Source: Nemophila menziesii
Taxonomy: Eukaryota > Streptophyta > Magnoliopsida > Boraginales > Hydrophyllaceae
DNA: 64,000 bases
Direction: 5' to 3'
Assembly: GCA_029959085.1 (NCBI GenBank)
Contig: JARWIR010000035.1
Coordinates: 5,438,501 to 5,502,500 of the forward strand
Every line of letters begins with the position of its first letter. The stretch's first letter is position 1. The notes beneath the pieces were generated by a model. That model was not told the origin of the DNA. It did not search any database and saw nothing but the letters and a program-made list of their open reading frames with translations. Made by a program: the position numbers and the translations under genes. Shown here piece by piece: positions 40,325 through 54,374 of this stretch.

Positions 40325-40530
40325 ACACAACCCAGTGAATTGTATTGCACAACTTATTGAATTGTATTGCGCAACCCAACCCATTGAATTGTATCGCAAG
40401 GCCTAGTAAATTTTATCGCACAACCCCGTGAATTGTGTTGTATATCCCCGTAAATTGTGTTGCACATCCCATGTCGCACAACCTCGTGAATTGTGTCGCA
40501 TAACCCAGTGAATTATGTCACCCCTGTGAA
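40325..40530. repeat. Degenerate minisatellite, unit 6 (shortened)
   Basis: Same shortened form as unit 5. Confidence 0.83.
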
Positions 40531-40933
40531 GGGTATTGTGGACCTCCAGTATAGGACAAGGGGTGTCTAAAAAGGTCACTTCATATTGAAAGAGGAAGAT
40601 GAAAAACTGAAAATGAATCAACCATGGATGCATAATATTCTTTATTTATATATGTAACAAACAAGTGTATAATTATAAACTTAATTATCAAGAATATAGA
40701 TTGAAATTAATAAAAGTTTGAAATTGAATAAGGATTACAAACTACTTCAAAATTTATTTAACGCTAATTACATGTTATGTTTCTTATATTAAGATAGATT
40801 TGTATTCTTTTTTTTTTTGTAGTAATCATCTTGAGATAAAAATACTATTGTATAAATGTTTGAACTTCAATAAAACCGAAAAGTATATAAACATAGGAAC
40901 AATACATTTGATTTCAATCAAGATGACAATTTT

Positions 40934-43900
40934 TAGTTAAAATACATTAATAAAATAATATAATAAGGGATAAAATTATTCATCCAATCCTATATTATTT
41001 ACAAAGCCCTCGCAGAGATTTGATCAAATTCTGCTATTTGGAAGGAAATTAAACATGAATGTCAGAGATATTCGTCTCTACATTTATAAACCTATGAATT
41101 ATACTCAAATACTCAAATACAACAATAATTTTTGGGTAACTCTGAAAGAGACGTTCACATCCTCAAAATAATCACAGTGGTTTATCCTTCGATAATTGAA
41201 AATCACCAAAATGTCTTGCCATTGCAAGGAACTTGTATCTTAGAATTATCAAAAACAAAGATAAAAATACTTGTAAGCAGATATTTATTGATAAAGGAGG
41301 CATCACAAAAAGTATCAAAGATAGAAGATGGGTCTCCATGTTGGGAAAAGTTAACTTAAATATTAAAATGTCTAGCATCACTGAATGCCTTTCATTTTTA
41401 AATTATCCAATCTTCCTTAATAATTTTCATCATTTAAATTTCAGCCAAAATGATTTCCCATTTGGTTCTAAGTTTTGTGACTTCAAAGAGATATTTCAAT
41501 CTGTCAAAAATTTCAAGTGTAATTGTTATCCAAACCTCCATAGTTTTAGGACAATAAAATAACGATATGTTGCACTGTTATTTACGATTGATTATAAAGT
41601 CGGTATCTTTTATTTAAAGTACATTTCCTCTTTATATATCTTAACTCCACACAACATAGACTCATTGCAAGACTTCAACTAAAAAACAATGTCTTTCAAA
41701 TCCAAGGATATGTATGGATGCTAAACGACGAATCTTGGATTTAAGGTTTATAATAGCATGATATCTTATTCTTGTGTTGAAGCTTCAATTATCTAAATGA
41801 AAAGAAATAATTATATATTAATTCTCCAAACAACTCGTGAAGTGGCGTAGTGATAATGAATTTTTATCCCAAATGGGTGAACCCTTTTTGGATAAACTCT
41901 ATTTCAGCCAATCCCATTAGTGTGTAGGAGTTCTTGAAATTTATAAACATTTACATTCTCTGGTTTTTATATCAGGATAGGAGTTGGGTGCCATTAATTA
42001 TACTAGTTTTTAATACCTCTCTACCAGCCATTATGGTTACTCAAATCAACGATTTAATTTTCTTTTTTGAGAGTACAAGAACGAAGAATTTGGAACATTA
42101 AGGCCCTTGAGAATTTTGAAAACCATATAATCATGTCCATTGAGGAGTTGCTAAGCTGTAGATTCTAAGAGTTCCATGTTCATAACATCAAATTTTCTAG
42201 AACTCAATCCTCCATATGTTTTGTTCAATAATTTTACCCTAGAATTTCAAGTGAATCTTTTTCTTTTTACCCAAATCCAACCAAAAAATTTCCACCATTC
42301 TAAATATGTTTTTACAAAATGTTGTTTGAAATTGAAAAATAAACATCTAGTAATTAAGAAAGGTTTGAAAGACAAAACTAATAAGGACATTCTTTATTTC
42401 ATCTAGGAGGATTCTCTTTGTTCAACCATTGGGTCTTTGTAAAAATGGACCTTCATCTATCGAAGGATTCTGATATTGGACCTCATGTAATTCATCGAGA
42501 TTTCAAGATATTAATCAATACCAAGAGAGATGATTTAATGGTTAATAAGATTACTTAGTGTACCTTATTTTTGGAAGTTTCTTAATTAGATAAGATACAC
42601 CCTCTAAACTGGAGCTTTGATGCATTTCTTTTAACCTCTTTGAACATGAAAATTTTAGAGTCCTTAAGACTAACCATGAAGAGTGATCCATATACAAATA
42701 GTAAGTGAGATAGGCTCAAACACACTCTAGACAGCTTTATCCTTTTTATATTTCCCTATTCCTTTCAAAAGTAATGAGACGAAGAATTCTTTATTCATGA
42801 GACTTAAAAAAATGGTGAGATGTGTTTCTTTGTCTGGTTCCATTATATAGTGTGATATTATAAATAGGATCAGAATTAATAGAAATTTGGTACTTTTTAG
42901 TCAAGACATATTTCATGATCCTACCAATCTATATCTTTTAAAAAGTCAACTTTCTAAGGATATTGTTGATGTGTTCATCTACCTTAACCTTATCAAGTTC
43001 GACAATCGTGTAATAATTGTTTGTTTCTCTATTCTTTTTTAAATTAATAAGATATGTCATGAGCAAGAATAATATTTTGATGGGTAGCATACATAATAGG
43101 TGAAACCAGGACATCCAGTGAAGTAGTTAGTCGTTACAAAGGTTATGATGTTATAGTAAAAATTGGCGTATGAAATGGGTCGGTAATTCTAAATTTTAAT
43201 ATGGGACTCATCTTGGAGGATATAAGTGTTAGTGGTATTATTAAGCATGTTAACATAAAATTTAACCTCGATTAAAGAAGTATCGATTGGGAATCGAATT
43301 TGGCGATTTCCAAGTATATGGTAGGATAGGCCAACAATCATCCATGGCCCTTGAGATTTCTTACCACCCATTAAAAAAATGAATTCTTGACACCCTAAAA
43401 TTTTGGAGGTAACATGACATCAATGTTCATCTCATACATGACTTTGCAAGGTTGACGATCAACGACAGCCATTTTTTTTTTTTGAGAAAAGATCCTTGTT
43501 ATAATTTCTCATAAAAGGAGACCAAATTACATTTAATGATCATTAGGTCATCTTTCTATACCTCATTTTAGTCTTGAATTATAGTGATTCGTTTAAAAAA
43601 ATTCCTTGGGCCACCGAGAAATGAAAGAAAGTCGTGTTCATGTAACCATCTACCACCAAATTAATTCTCGATCCACCTTTCATGAAAGCTTCTTCAGGAG
43701 TTCAAATACTATCCAAGGAAAAATGAATATATATCATATCCTTCAAATTCTCTACTATGCAAGACACATTCTAGAGGAGAATCAGACTTTCTGAGGTCCT
43801 TTGATCAATATATTATTGTTCTTGAAAGTTTTTCTAGTTCAATTAATGAAAGAATACATAATAACCTAGCAACTCCGAGTTTCTTACATTCAATATTTAT

Positions 43901-45550
43901 AAAAATGATTAATAGCGAATTACAGCATTGATAAATTTAAATTAAGTATTAACTCATACCAATTATCTTATACAAACTAGAAAAAAACATAACACTATGT
44001 TGAAGAGATTTATACTTTCAAAGTTATAAATCAATGTTCCATCTAACACACTTAGCAAGAATCTATAATATTCCATTAATGGACCTATTGACGTGAGAAA
44101 TTTTCAAGGATAGAAATTTTCTCAGCCACCTACACATTTTATGGATAATAGTTTGAAAAATCTAGTTTGCACAAGACATATTTTCAATACTTTGAGTAAT
44201 ATTAAGATTTTAATAGTAAAATGGGTTACTTAGGCAATTCTACTCATCTATATAATCAGTTTCATACAGAAGGCACCGCGCCTCACCTTTTATTTTGGTT
44301 CGAATACGTCTTGTTTCATTGTGCACAATGATACCGACCGACACAATACATGAATTTTCCTATGAATTTGTAATGGACACATTCTTTAACTAGTGCATAT
44401 CATAATATTCTCTATAGTCAGAAGATACTTTGCATCTTTCCATTACATATGTATCAAATAGTATACACAATAACTATTATAATAATTTTCTGTTACCACT
44501 TTCTTTAGTTTATCCTTGGTTAAACTTTATAATCCAATCATTGATATTAGTTGATTAGGATGACGTTTAATCTGAGTTTAATTAGATTCTCGGATAGTAA
44601 TCTTACTTTCCTAACTCTATGATATTTTCTTTTCGAACTTTGTATCTCATAATGAGGAGTTAGGAAAAGGAAACCCACTAAAAAATTGGGATTCTAATAT
44701 ATCTTCTCTATTACGAATTTGTCACGCCTAATTCGTAAAAATATCCATATTCATTTTTTAAAAGTATTCAAAGTCGATTTCACCAAAAGATTTCGTACCA
44801 ATAATCTTCTCATGAAACCTAGTGAAACTTTTTCTTATGATGAGCATACCACCGAAATTTGTGTAAAAACATGCTCAATTTTTACATAAATACTTCAAAG
44901 ATTAAAAACATACATAAAATAATCTGGGATGGATTGAAGCAAACCTTCGATACACACTTAATTTCCTCCTTTAGATAACATAGTTGAAATCAAACTAGAT
45001 CTCATAAAAAGAATATGATATTTGATCTTACATTAATCACTTAGTATAATAAATTTAGTGAGTACTTGAAAAATGAATATACTTAATGAATATAAAAATC
45101 AAATCAATTAATAAACCTAACTATACACAATAAAATCTATAAGTATGCATATCACACTACTCAAAGAGTTAATAATTTGACAACTAAAGATGTATTTCAC
45201 TATACACACATAAATTCTTGTATAGTATGATATATCTATGTATGAATAACATAGAATTAAAATACCATGAACTATATAATGTATTACTCATAATTATTTG
45301 TGTTAGTTAGGTTAATATCCATACAAACATAAACTTGTGAGTATAATATATATATACCCATATACTATCATTGTGAGTAAAATCAATAATTACCTATGGT
45401 TTTTTACATTTCTCAAATTGCATTAACAATTGTTGTTAATCCTTTAAACACAAAATTTAATCAACAAAACTTCCAAACAACCATAATAAGCACTAAATTG
45501 CATAACAACGTCACTAAAACCATAAAATCATTAAACATCTGCGAAAAATC
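40934..45550 (-). mobile_element. L1-type LINE copy in unit 7, endonuclease region deleted
   Basis: 4.62 kb. From 40,934 to about 44,640 it is almost identical to unit 6, then resembles unit 8. It has the deletion of about 50 bp at 42,012. RT blocks lie at about 42,580-43,370. Confidence 0.78.
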
Positions 45551-45867
45551 CATAGTTTTATAAATAGTGATTCCAAACCCTAAAACTATGGTCGAAACAT
45601 AACTAACCTTGTATATATTGCTTCTTTCACAATGAAAAATTTTCAAAATCTTTTTTTTTCTTTTTCTTTTGTAAAGATTGCAGTAATGTGTTGTAAAAAA
45701 TTTCATTTATAAAATATATGGATATTTTATACCCATAAAATTTTAAGGGATTGTAAGAAAAGAAAAACTCTCTTCCCTTAATGAAAAATTGGTTTTCAAA
45801 ACCCTTATATAAAAATTTTGTTTTGTCAAATGTTGGTATGAATTAAAAAATAATACAAATTCAATTA

Positions 45868-46031
45868 GGAAAATTCTTCCATCCAATATTGGATGATCCT
45901 ACACCAATAATATTAATACACATACCCCATGTTTTAAATATACAAAAATAACTAACTTATTAATCTAATGACATGTGTTTTGCTATAATAATCAATGGCC
46001 ATGATATGAATATAGGATGGAAGTCTTTCCC
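45868..46031 (-). mobile_element. Mutator-type MITE, 164 bp, private to unit 7
   Basis: Same family as the elements at 50 and 3606 but inserted in the opposite orientation and at a different site. Termini are GGAAAATTCTTCCATCC and, on the other strand, GGGAAAGACTTCCATCC. Flanking 9-bp repeats are ATTCAATTA (45859-45867) and ATTGAATTA (46032-46040), one mismatch. The empty site is visible in unit 6 (near 38,045) and unit 8 (near 53,750) as a single ATTGAATTA. It lacks about 16 bp (a second half of the inner palindrome) found in the unit-1 copy. Confidence 0.88.
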
Positions 46032-46465
46032 ATTGAATTAATATAATTTATTTGGCACAAGAATAGTTCATCTTTTACTAGTCCCTTTCAAGTCCGTCCA
46101 AAATCTTTTTGTAAAATCTCACAAAACCCTAGATTATGTTTTGCAAATAAAGGTTTGCCGTCACATAACCAAAACTTGTTGATCTTAGACATGTTCACAC
46201 CTATAAAATTATATTGACGAACCGTTTTTACTCCTCTCCTTATATAAAATATCATATACTTCCTTTTCTTCTCCTACCTTCTAAAAACACACGGTTTGAA
46301 CCTATTTCATCATATTAGGAACCGACATCCAAAACATTCAACCCTTTCTTCTAAGATCTGACGACACTTATATATGGGAAGACATCTACTTGGTAGGAAA
46401 TGGTGTAGATATAAAGGATACACTTTATACTATACCTATATATTTAATTTTTAAAAATATTATTC

Positions 46466-46583
46466 AATTTATTTTTTAATTTATTTTTTAATTTATTTTT
46501 TAATTTATTTTTTAATTTATTTTTTAATTTATTTTTTAATTTATTTTTTAATTTATTTTTTAATTTATTTTTTAATTTATTTT
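46466..46583. repeat. 12-bp microsatellite, 10 copies, unit 7
   Basis: Nine full repeats plus a 10-bp partial, 118 bp; the shortest expanded allele. Confidence 0.97.
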
Positions 46584-48171
46584 GTATATTTAAATTTGCT
46601 TTTGATGTATATTTGTGCATGAATAAATTTTTCAATTTTTAAACTGGTTATAAATGTTATAAATTTGTATCAAGGTATCACCAAACCTTTTTTTAATAGA
46701 AAAATATTGATTTTAAATCCTAGCCATACTTTAGATCATTTATTAAGGAGGCAAGATTTTTGTTGTGCCAATGAATTCTGATGGTTAGGTAAAAATGATA
46801 GTTATATTTCAATTTTGAATAGAGCGGATGTGAAGTGTTTCTAGTATGTGTTGTGTTGTTCAATAATTTGTTGTTTAATCTTGATTTAATTCTAAACAAT
46901 ATCTACTAAGTTATACAATTTCAATGGATCTCTGTCCCTACTTGATATTGACATTATTCCTATTATCCTTTTTTATACTTATATTGATGTAAAATTTGCA
47001 TCCATATGAGAACCATTCAAAATATATATCGTTTTGGTGTCTTGTTTTTCTTTTTACTTTTTAAAATTTTGTTGTTATTTTTTTAATCTCATATATTAAA
47101 AGATTTTAGTATTTATGGACATGTTTTAAAATTATAAATTTTATAGATAAATTTTATTTATGTTTACTATGCATAATTGACTCTATATTTAATCGTATAG
47201 ATACATGTTAGTTTATGTACTTGTAAATTTCTTAACAATAAATTGGATTTTGGAATCTATTGAGTACTATTATGTTTACAGATAATACTTTTCTTTTTTG
47301 TTTGAGACTTCATTTATAAGACCATATAATTATTTTTTCTCCATGATAGTAGGATAGAGAAGAATGAAATCTCAATCAAAATTATTAAATATAGATTAAA
47401 TAATATGTTTTATATCTTGTGGCAGGTTATGTGTTATGTGAAGAATTTTTATTATTCAAATGTCAAGATTGTTGGCCATAACATTTTAATTAAGTATGGT
47501 TCTCCTTCTTTTAGCTTGACCTACATCATCAACAATGTCCCATATTCTAGCCCGCCCAGTGATTTAAAGATATAATTGCTAATTAGGTTCATAACCTAAC
47601 ATTTTCTTGTATATATATAAATCTATTAGTTAGCCTTGTTGCACTATTTCTAAAACTTATACAATTCATGAGTTTGAGTATTTAAATATATATAAATTAA
47701 TGTATTTTTTTTATACAATAAATCATGGATTTATTTTTTCAAGAAACTGCAGCCATTTACATATCATTCGCCAATATCATTAACTTGGTTTAGCTACGCC
47801 ATCAAAAAACGAAGAACCAAATTAAGGTAAATAAATTAACTTTTGAAATTCTAAAAAAAATTAACTAATTTCATCACTTTTACAATTTTTCAAAATTATC
47901 TAATTTAAAAAAAATTAGAATCATATGGTTTATAATATTTTTATAAAAATTATACAATGGCCTTTCATGAAACGTTGTAAACCTTTTACTGTATAAGAAG
48001 TGACCTACTAAGAATACCGGTGTGTTTTTGTCCTATACTGCATGTTTTTGAATTGTTTTGTAGTAAATATTCACTTGAAAATTCCTGAAATTTATCTTAA
48101 ATTTATTCTTATACTGCATATTATGAATTGTTTGCAGTAAATATTCATTTGACGCAACGTCAAAGATGGTT

Positions 48172-48375
48172 ACACAACCCAGTGAATTGTATTGCACAAC
48201 TTATTGAATTGTATTGTGCAACCCAACCCATTGAATTGTATCGCATGGCCTAGTAAATTTTATCGCACAACCCCGTGAATTGTGTTGTATATCCCCTTAA
48301 ATTGTGTTGCACATCCCATGTCGCACAACCTCGTGAATTGTGTCGCATAACCCAGTGAATTATGTCACCCTTGTG
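48172..48375. repeat. Degenerate minisatellite, unit 7 (shortened)
   Basis: Same shortened form as unit 5, with scattered substitutions. Confidence 0.83.
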
Positions 48376-48777
48376 AAGGGTATTGTGGACCTCCAGTATA
48401 GGACAAGGGGTGTCTAAAAAGGTCACTTCATATTGAAAAAGGAAGATGAAAAACTGAAAATGAATCAACCATGGATGCATAATATTCTTTATTTATATAT
48501 GTAACAAACAAGTGTATAATTATAAACTTAATTATCAAGAATATAGATTGAAATTAATAAAAGTTTGAAATTGAATAAGGATTACGAACTACTTCAAAAT
48601 TTATTTAACGCTAATTACATGTTATGTTTCTTATATTAAGATAGATTTGTATTCTTTATTTTGTAGTAATCATCTTGAGATAAAAATACTATTGTATAAA
48701 TGTTTGAACTTCAATAAAACCGAAAAGTATATAAAAATAGGAACAATACATTTGATTTCAATCAAGTTGACAATTTT

Positions 48778-51700
48778 TAGTTAAAATACATGAATAAAAT
48801 AAAATAATAAGGGATAAAATTATTCATCCAATCCTATATTATTTACAAAGCCCTCGCAGAGATTTGATCAAATTCTGCTATTTGGAAGGAAATTAAACAT
48901 GAATGTCAGAGATGTTCGTCTCTACATTTATAAACCTATGAATTATACTCAAATACTCAAATACAACAATAAGTTTTGGGTAACTCTGAGAGAGACGTTC
49001 ACATCCTCAAAATAATCACAGTGGTTTATCCTTCGATAATTGAAAATCACCAAAATGTCTTGCCATTGCAAGGAACTAGTATCTTAGAATTATCAAAAAC
49101 AAAGATAAAAATACTTGTAAGCAGATATTTATTGATAAAGGAGGCATCACAAAAAGTATCAAAGATAGAAGATGGGTCTCCATGTTGGGAAAAGTTAACT
49201 TAAATATTAAAATGTCTAGCATCACTGAATGCCTTTCATTTTTAAATTATCCGATCTTCCTTAATAACTTTCATCATTTAAATTTCAGCCAAAATGATTT
49301 CCCATTTGGTTCTAAGTTTTGTGACTTCAAAGAGATATTTCATTCTGTCAAAAATTTCAAGTGTAATTGTTATCCAAACCTCCATAGTTTTAGGACAATA
49401 AAATAACGATATGTTGCACTATTATTTACGATTGATTATAAAGTCGGTATCTTTTATTTAAAGTACATTTCCTCTTTATATATATTAACTCCACACAACA
49501 TAGACTCATTGCAAGACTTCAACTAAAAAACAATGTTTTTCAAATCCAAGGATATGTATGGATGCTAAACGACGAATCTTGGATTTATGGTTTATAATAG
49601 CATGATATCTTATTCTTGTGTTGAAGCTTCTATTATCTAAATGAGAAGAAATAATTATATATTAATCCTCCAAACAACTCGTGAAGTGGGGTAGTGATAA
49701 TGAATTTTTATCCCAAATGGGTGAACCCTTTTTGGATAAACTCTATTTCAGCCAATCCCATTAGTGTGTAGGAGTTCTTGAAATTTATAAACATTTACAT
49801 TCTCTGGTTTTTATATCAAGATAGGAGTTGGGTGCCATTAATTATCCTAGTTTTTAATATTTGATAATTTTTTTTTTTGCATGGTGAATACCCATTTAAA
49901 CACCTCTCTACCAGCCATTATGGTTACTCAAATCAACGATTTAATTTTCTTTTTTGAGAGTACAAGAACGAAGAATTTGGAACATTAAGGCCCTTGAAAA
50001 TTTTGAAATCCATATAATCATGGCCATTGAGGAGTTGCTAAGCTGTAGATGCTAAGAGTTCCATGTTCATAACATCAAATTTTCTAGAACTCAATCCTCC
50101 ATATGTTTTGTTCAATAATTTTACCGTAGATTTTCAAGTGAATCTTTTTCTTTTTACCCAAATCCAACCAAAAAATTTCCACCATTCTAAATATGTTTTT
50201 ACAAAATGTTGTTTGAAATTGAAAAATCAACATCTAGTAATTAAGAAAGGTTTGGAAGACAAATCTAATAAGGACATTCTTTATTTCATCTAGGAGGATT
50301 CTCTTTTTTCAACCATTGGGTCTTTGTAAAAATGGACCTTCATCTATCGAAGGATTCTGATATTGGACCTCATGTAATTCATCGAGATTTCAAGATATTA
50401 ATCAATACCAAGAGAGATGATTTAATGGTTAATAAGATTACTTAGTGTACCTTATTTTTGGAAGTTTCTTAATTAGATAAGATACACCCTCTAAACCGGA
50501 GCTTTGATGCATTTCTTTTAACCTCTTTGAACATGAAAATTTTAGAGTCCTTAAGACTAACCATGAAGAGTGATCCATATACAAATAGTAAGTGAGATAG
50601 GCTCAAACACACTCTAGACAGCTTTATCCTTTTTATATTTCCCTATTCCTTTCAAAAGTAATGAGACGAAGAATTCTTTATTCATGAGACTTAAAAAAAT
50701 GGTGAGATGTGTTTCTTTGTCTGGTTCCATTATATAGTGTGATATTTTAAATAGGATCAGAATTAATAGAAATTTGGTACTTTTTAGTCAAGACATATTT
50801 CATGATCCTACCAATCTATATCTTTTGAAAAGTCAACTTTCTAAGGATATTGTTGATGTGTTCATCTACCTTAACCTTATCAAGTTCGACAATCGTGTAA
50901 TAATTGTTTGTTTCTCTATTCTTTTTTAAATTAATAAGATATGTCATGAGCAAGAATAATATTTTGATGGGTAGCATACATAATAGGTGAAACCAGGACA
51001 TCCAGTGAAGTAGTTAGTCGTTACATAGGTTATGATGTTATAGTAAAAATTGGCGTATGAAATGGGTCGGTAATTCTAAATTTTAATATGGGACTCATCT
51101 TGGGGGATATAAGTGTTAGTGGTATTATTAAGCATGTTAACATACAATTTAACCTCGAATAAAGAAGTATCGATTGGGAATCGAATTTGGCGATTTCCAA
51201 GTATATGGTAGGATAGGCCAACAATCATCCATGGCCCTTGAGATTTCTTACGACCCATTAAAAAAATGAATTCTTGACACCCTAAAATTTTGGAGGTAAC
51301 ATGACATCAATGTTCATCTCATACATGACTTTGCAAGGTTGACGATCAACCGACAGCCATTTTTTTTTTTGAGAAAAGAGCCTTGTTATAATTTCTCATA
51401 AAAGGAGACCAAATTACATTTAATGATCATTAGGTCATCTTTCTATACCTCATTTTAGTCTTGAATTATAGTGATTCGTTTAAAAAAATTCCTTGGGCCA
51501 CCGAGAAATGAAAGAAAGTCGTGTTCATGTAACCATCTACCACCAAATTAATTCTCGATCTACCTTTCATGAAAGCTTCTTCAGGAGTTCAAATACTATC
51601 CAAGGAAAAATGAATATATATCATATCCTCCAAATTCTCTACTATGCAAGACACATTCTAGAGGAGAATCAGACTTTCTGAGGTCCTTTGATCAATATAT

Positions 51701-53442
51701 TATTGTTCTTGAAAGTTTTTCTAGTTCAATTAATGAAAGAATACATAATAACCTAGCAACTCCGAGTTTCTTACATTCAATATTTATAAAAATGATTAAT
51801 AGCGAATTACAGCATTGATAAATTTAAATTAAGTATTAACTCATACCAATTATCTTATACAAACTAGAAAAAAACATAACACTATGTTGAAGAGATTTAT
51901 ACTTTCAAAGTTATAAATCAATGTTCCATCTAACACACTTAGCAAGAATCAATAATATTCCATTAATGGACCTATTGACGTGAGAAATTTTCAAGGATAG
52001 AAATTTTCTCAGCAACCTACACATTTTATGGATAATAGTTTGAAAAATCTAGTTTGCACAAGACATATTTTCAATACCTTGAGTAATATGAAGATTTTAA
52101 TAGTAAAATGGGTTACTTAGGCAATTCTACTCATCTATATAATCAGTTTCATACAGAAGGCACCGCGCCTCACCTTTTATTTTGGTTCGAATACGTCTTG
52201 TTTCATTGTGCACAATGATACCTACCGACACAATACATGAATTTTCCAATGAATTTGTAATGGACACATTCTTTAACTTGTGCATATCATAATATTCTCT
52301 ATAGTCAGAAGATAATTTGCATCTTTCCATTACATATGTATCAAATAGTATACACAATAACTATTGTAATAATTTTCCGATACCACTTGCTTTAGTTTAT
52401 CCTTGGTTAAACTTTATAATTCAATCATTGATATTAGTTGATTAGGATGACGTTTAATCTGAGTTTAATTAGATTCTCGGATAGTAATCTTACTTTCCTA
52501 ACTCTATGATATTTTCTTTTCAAGCTTTGTATCTCATAATGAGGAGTTAGGAAAAGGAAACCCACTAAAAAATTGGAATTCTAATATATCTTGTCTATTA
52601 CGAATTTGTCACACCTAATTCGTAAAAATATCCATATTCATTTTTTAAAAGTATTCGAAGTCGATTTCACCAAAAGATTTCGTACCAATAATCTTCTCAT
52701 GAAACCTAGTGAAACTTTTTCTTATGATGAGCATACCACCGAAATTTGTGTAAAAACATGCTCAATTTTTACATAAATACTTCAATGATTAAAAACATAC
52801 ATAAAATAATCTGGGATGGATTGAAGCAAACCTTCGATACACACTTAATTTCCTCCTTTAGATAACATAGTTGAAATCAAACTAGATCTCATAAAAAGAA
52901 TATGATATTTGATCATACATTAATCACTGAGTATAATAAATTTAGTGAGTACTTGAAAAATGAATATACTTAATGAATATAAAAATCAAATCAATTAATA
53001 AACCTAACAACTATACACAATAAAATCTATAAGTATGCATATCACACTACTCAAAGAGTTAATAATTTGACAACTAAAGATGTATTTGACTATACACACA
53101 TAAATTCTTGTATAGTATGATATATCTATGTATGAATAACATAGAATTGAAATACCATGAACTATATAATGTATTACTCATAATTATTTGTGTTAGTTAG
53201 GTTAATATCCATACAAACATAAACTAGTGAGTATAATATATATATATACCCATATACTATCATTGTGAGTAAAATCAATAATTACCTATGGTTTTTTACA
53301 TTTCTCAAATTGCATTAACAATTGTTGTTAATCCTTTAAACACAAAATTTAATCAACAAAACTTCCAAGCAACCATAATAAGCACTAAATTGCATAACAA
53401 CGTCACTAAAACCATAAAATCATTAAACATCTGCGAAAAATC
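48778..53442 (-). mobile_element. L1-type LINE copy in unit 8, endonuclease region deleted
   Basis: 4.67 kb. It retains the segment deleted in units 6 and 7 at about 49,858-49,905. RT blocks lie at about 50,465-51,255 on the minus strand. Confidence 0.78.
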
Positions 53443-54184
53443 CATAGTTTTGTAAAAAGTGATTCCAAACCCTAAAACTATGGTCGAAACATAACTAACC
53501 TTGTATATATTGCTTCTTTCACAATGAAGAATTTTCAAAATCTTTTTTTTCTTTTTCTTTTGTAAAGATTGCAGTAATGTGTTGTAAAAAATTTCATTTA
53601 TAAAATATATGGATATTTTTTACCCATAAAATTTTAAGGGATTGTAAGAAAAGAAAAACTCTCTTCCCTTAATGAAAAATTGGTTTTCAAAACCCTTATA
53701 TAAAAATTTTGTTTTGTCAAATGTTGGTATGAATTAAAAAATAATACAAATTGAATTAATATAATTTATTTGGCACAAGAATAGTTCATCTTTTACTAGC
53801 CCCTTTCAAGTCCGTCCAAAATCTTTTTGTAAAATCTCACAAAACCCTAGATTATGTTTTGCAAATAAAGGTTTGCCGTCACATAAGCAAAACTTGTTGA
53901 TCTTAGACATGTTGACACCTATAAAATTATATTGACGAACCATTTTTACTCCTCTCCTTATATAAAATATCATATACTTCCTTTTCTTCTCCTACCTTCT
54001 AAAAACACACGGTTTGAACCTATTTCATCATATTAAGAACCGACATCCAAAACATTCAACCCTTTCTTCTAAGATCTGACGACACTTATATATGGGGAAG
54101 ACATCTACTTGGTAGGAAATGGTGTAGATATAAAGGATACACTTTATACTATACCTATATATTTAATTTTTAAAAATATTATTC

Positions 54185-54374
54185 AATTTATTTTTTAATT
54201 TATTTTTTAATTTATTTTTTAATTTATTTTTTAATTTATTTTTTAATTTATTTTTTAATTTATTTTTTAATTTATTTTTTAATTTATTTTTTAATTTATT
54301 TTTTAATTTATTTTTTAATTTATTTTTTAATTTATTTTTTAATTTATTTTTTAATTTATTTTTTAATTTATTTT
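54185..54374. repeat. 12-bp microsatellite, 16 copies, unit 8
   Basis: Fifteen full repeats plus a 10-bp partial, 190 bp; the longest allele. Confidence 0.97.

Larger units (their letters stand above)
33067..40889. repeat. Array unit 6 (7.82 kb, LINE-containing)
   Basis: LINE at 33111-37736, base sequence 37737-40889. Its first half is almost identical to the first half of unit 7 (for example, both share a deletion of about 50 bp in the LINE at 34,190 and 42,012), and its second half is almost identical to that of unit 5. It is thus the product or template of the latest duplication in the array. Confidence 0.9.
40890..48733. repeat. Array unit 7 (7.84 kb, LINE-containing, private MITE)
   Basis: LINE at 40934-45550. 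Base sequence is interrupted by a private 164-bp MITE (45868-46031). It has the shortest expanded microsatellite (46466-46583) and a private deletion of about 95 bp at about 47,742 (other units carry extra sequence between TTATTTTTTCAA and GAAGAAACT). It switches from unit-6-like to unit-8-like sequence near 44,640. Confidence 0.9.
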
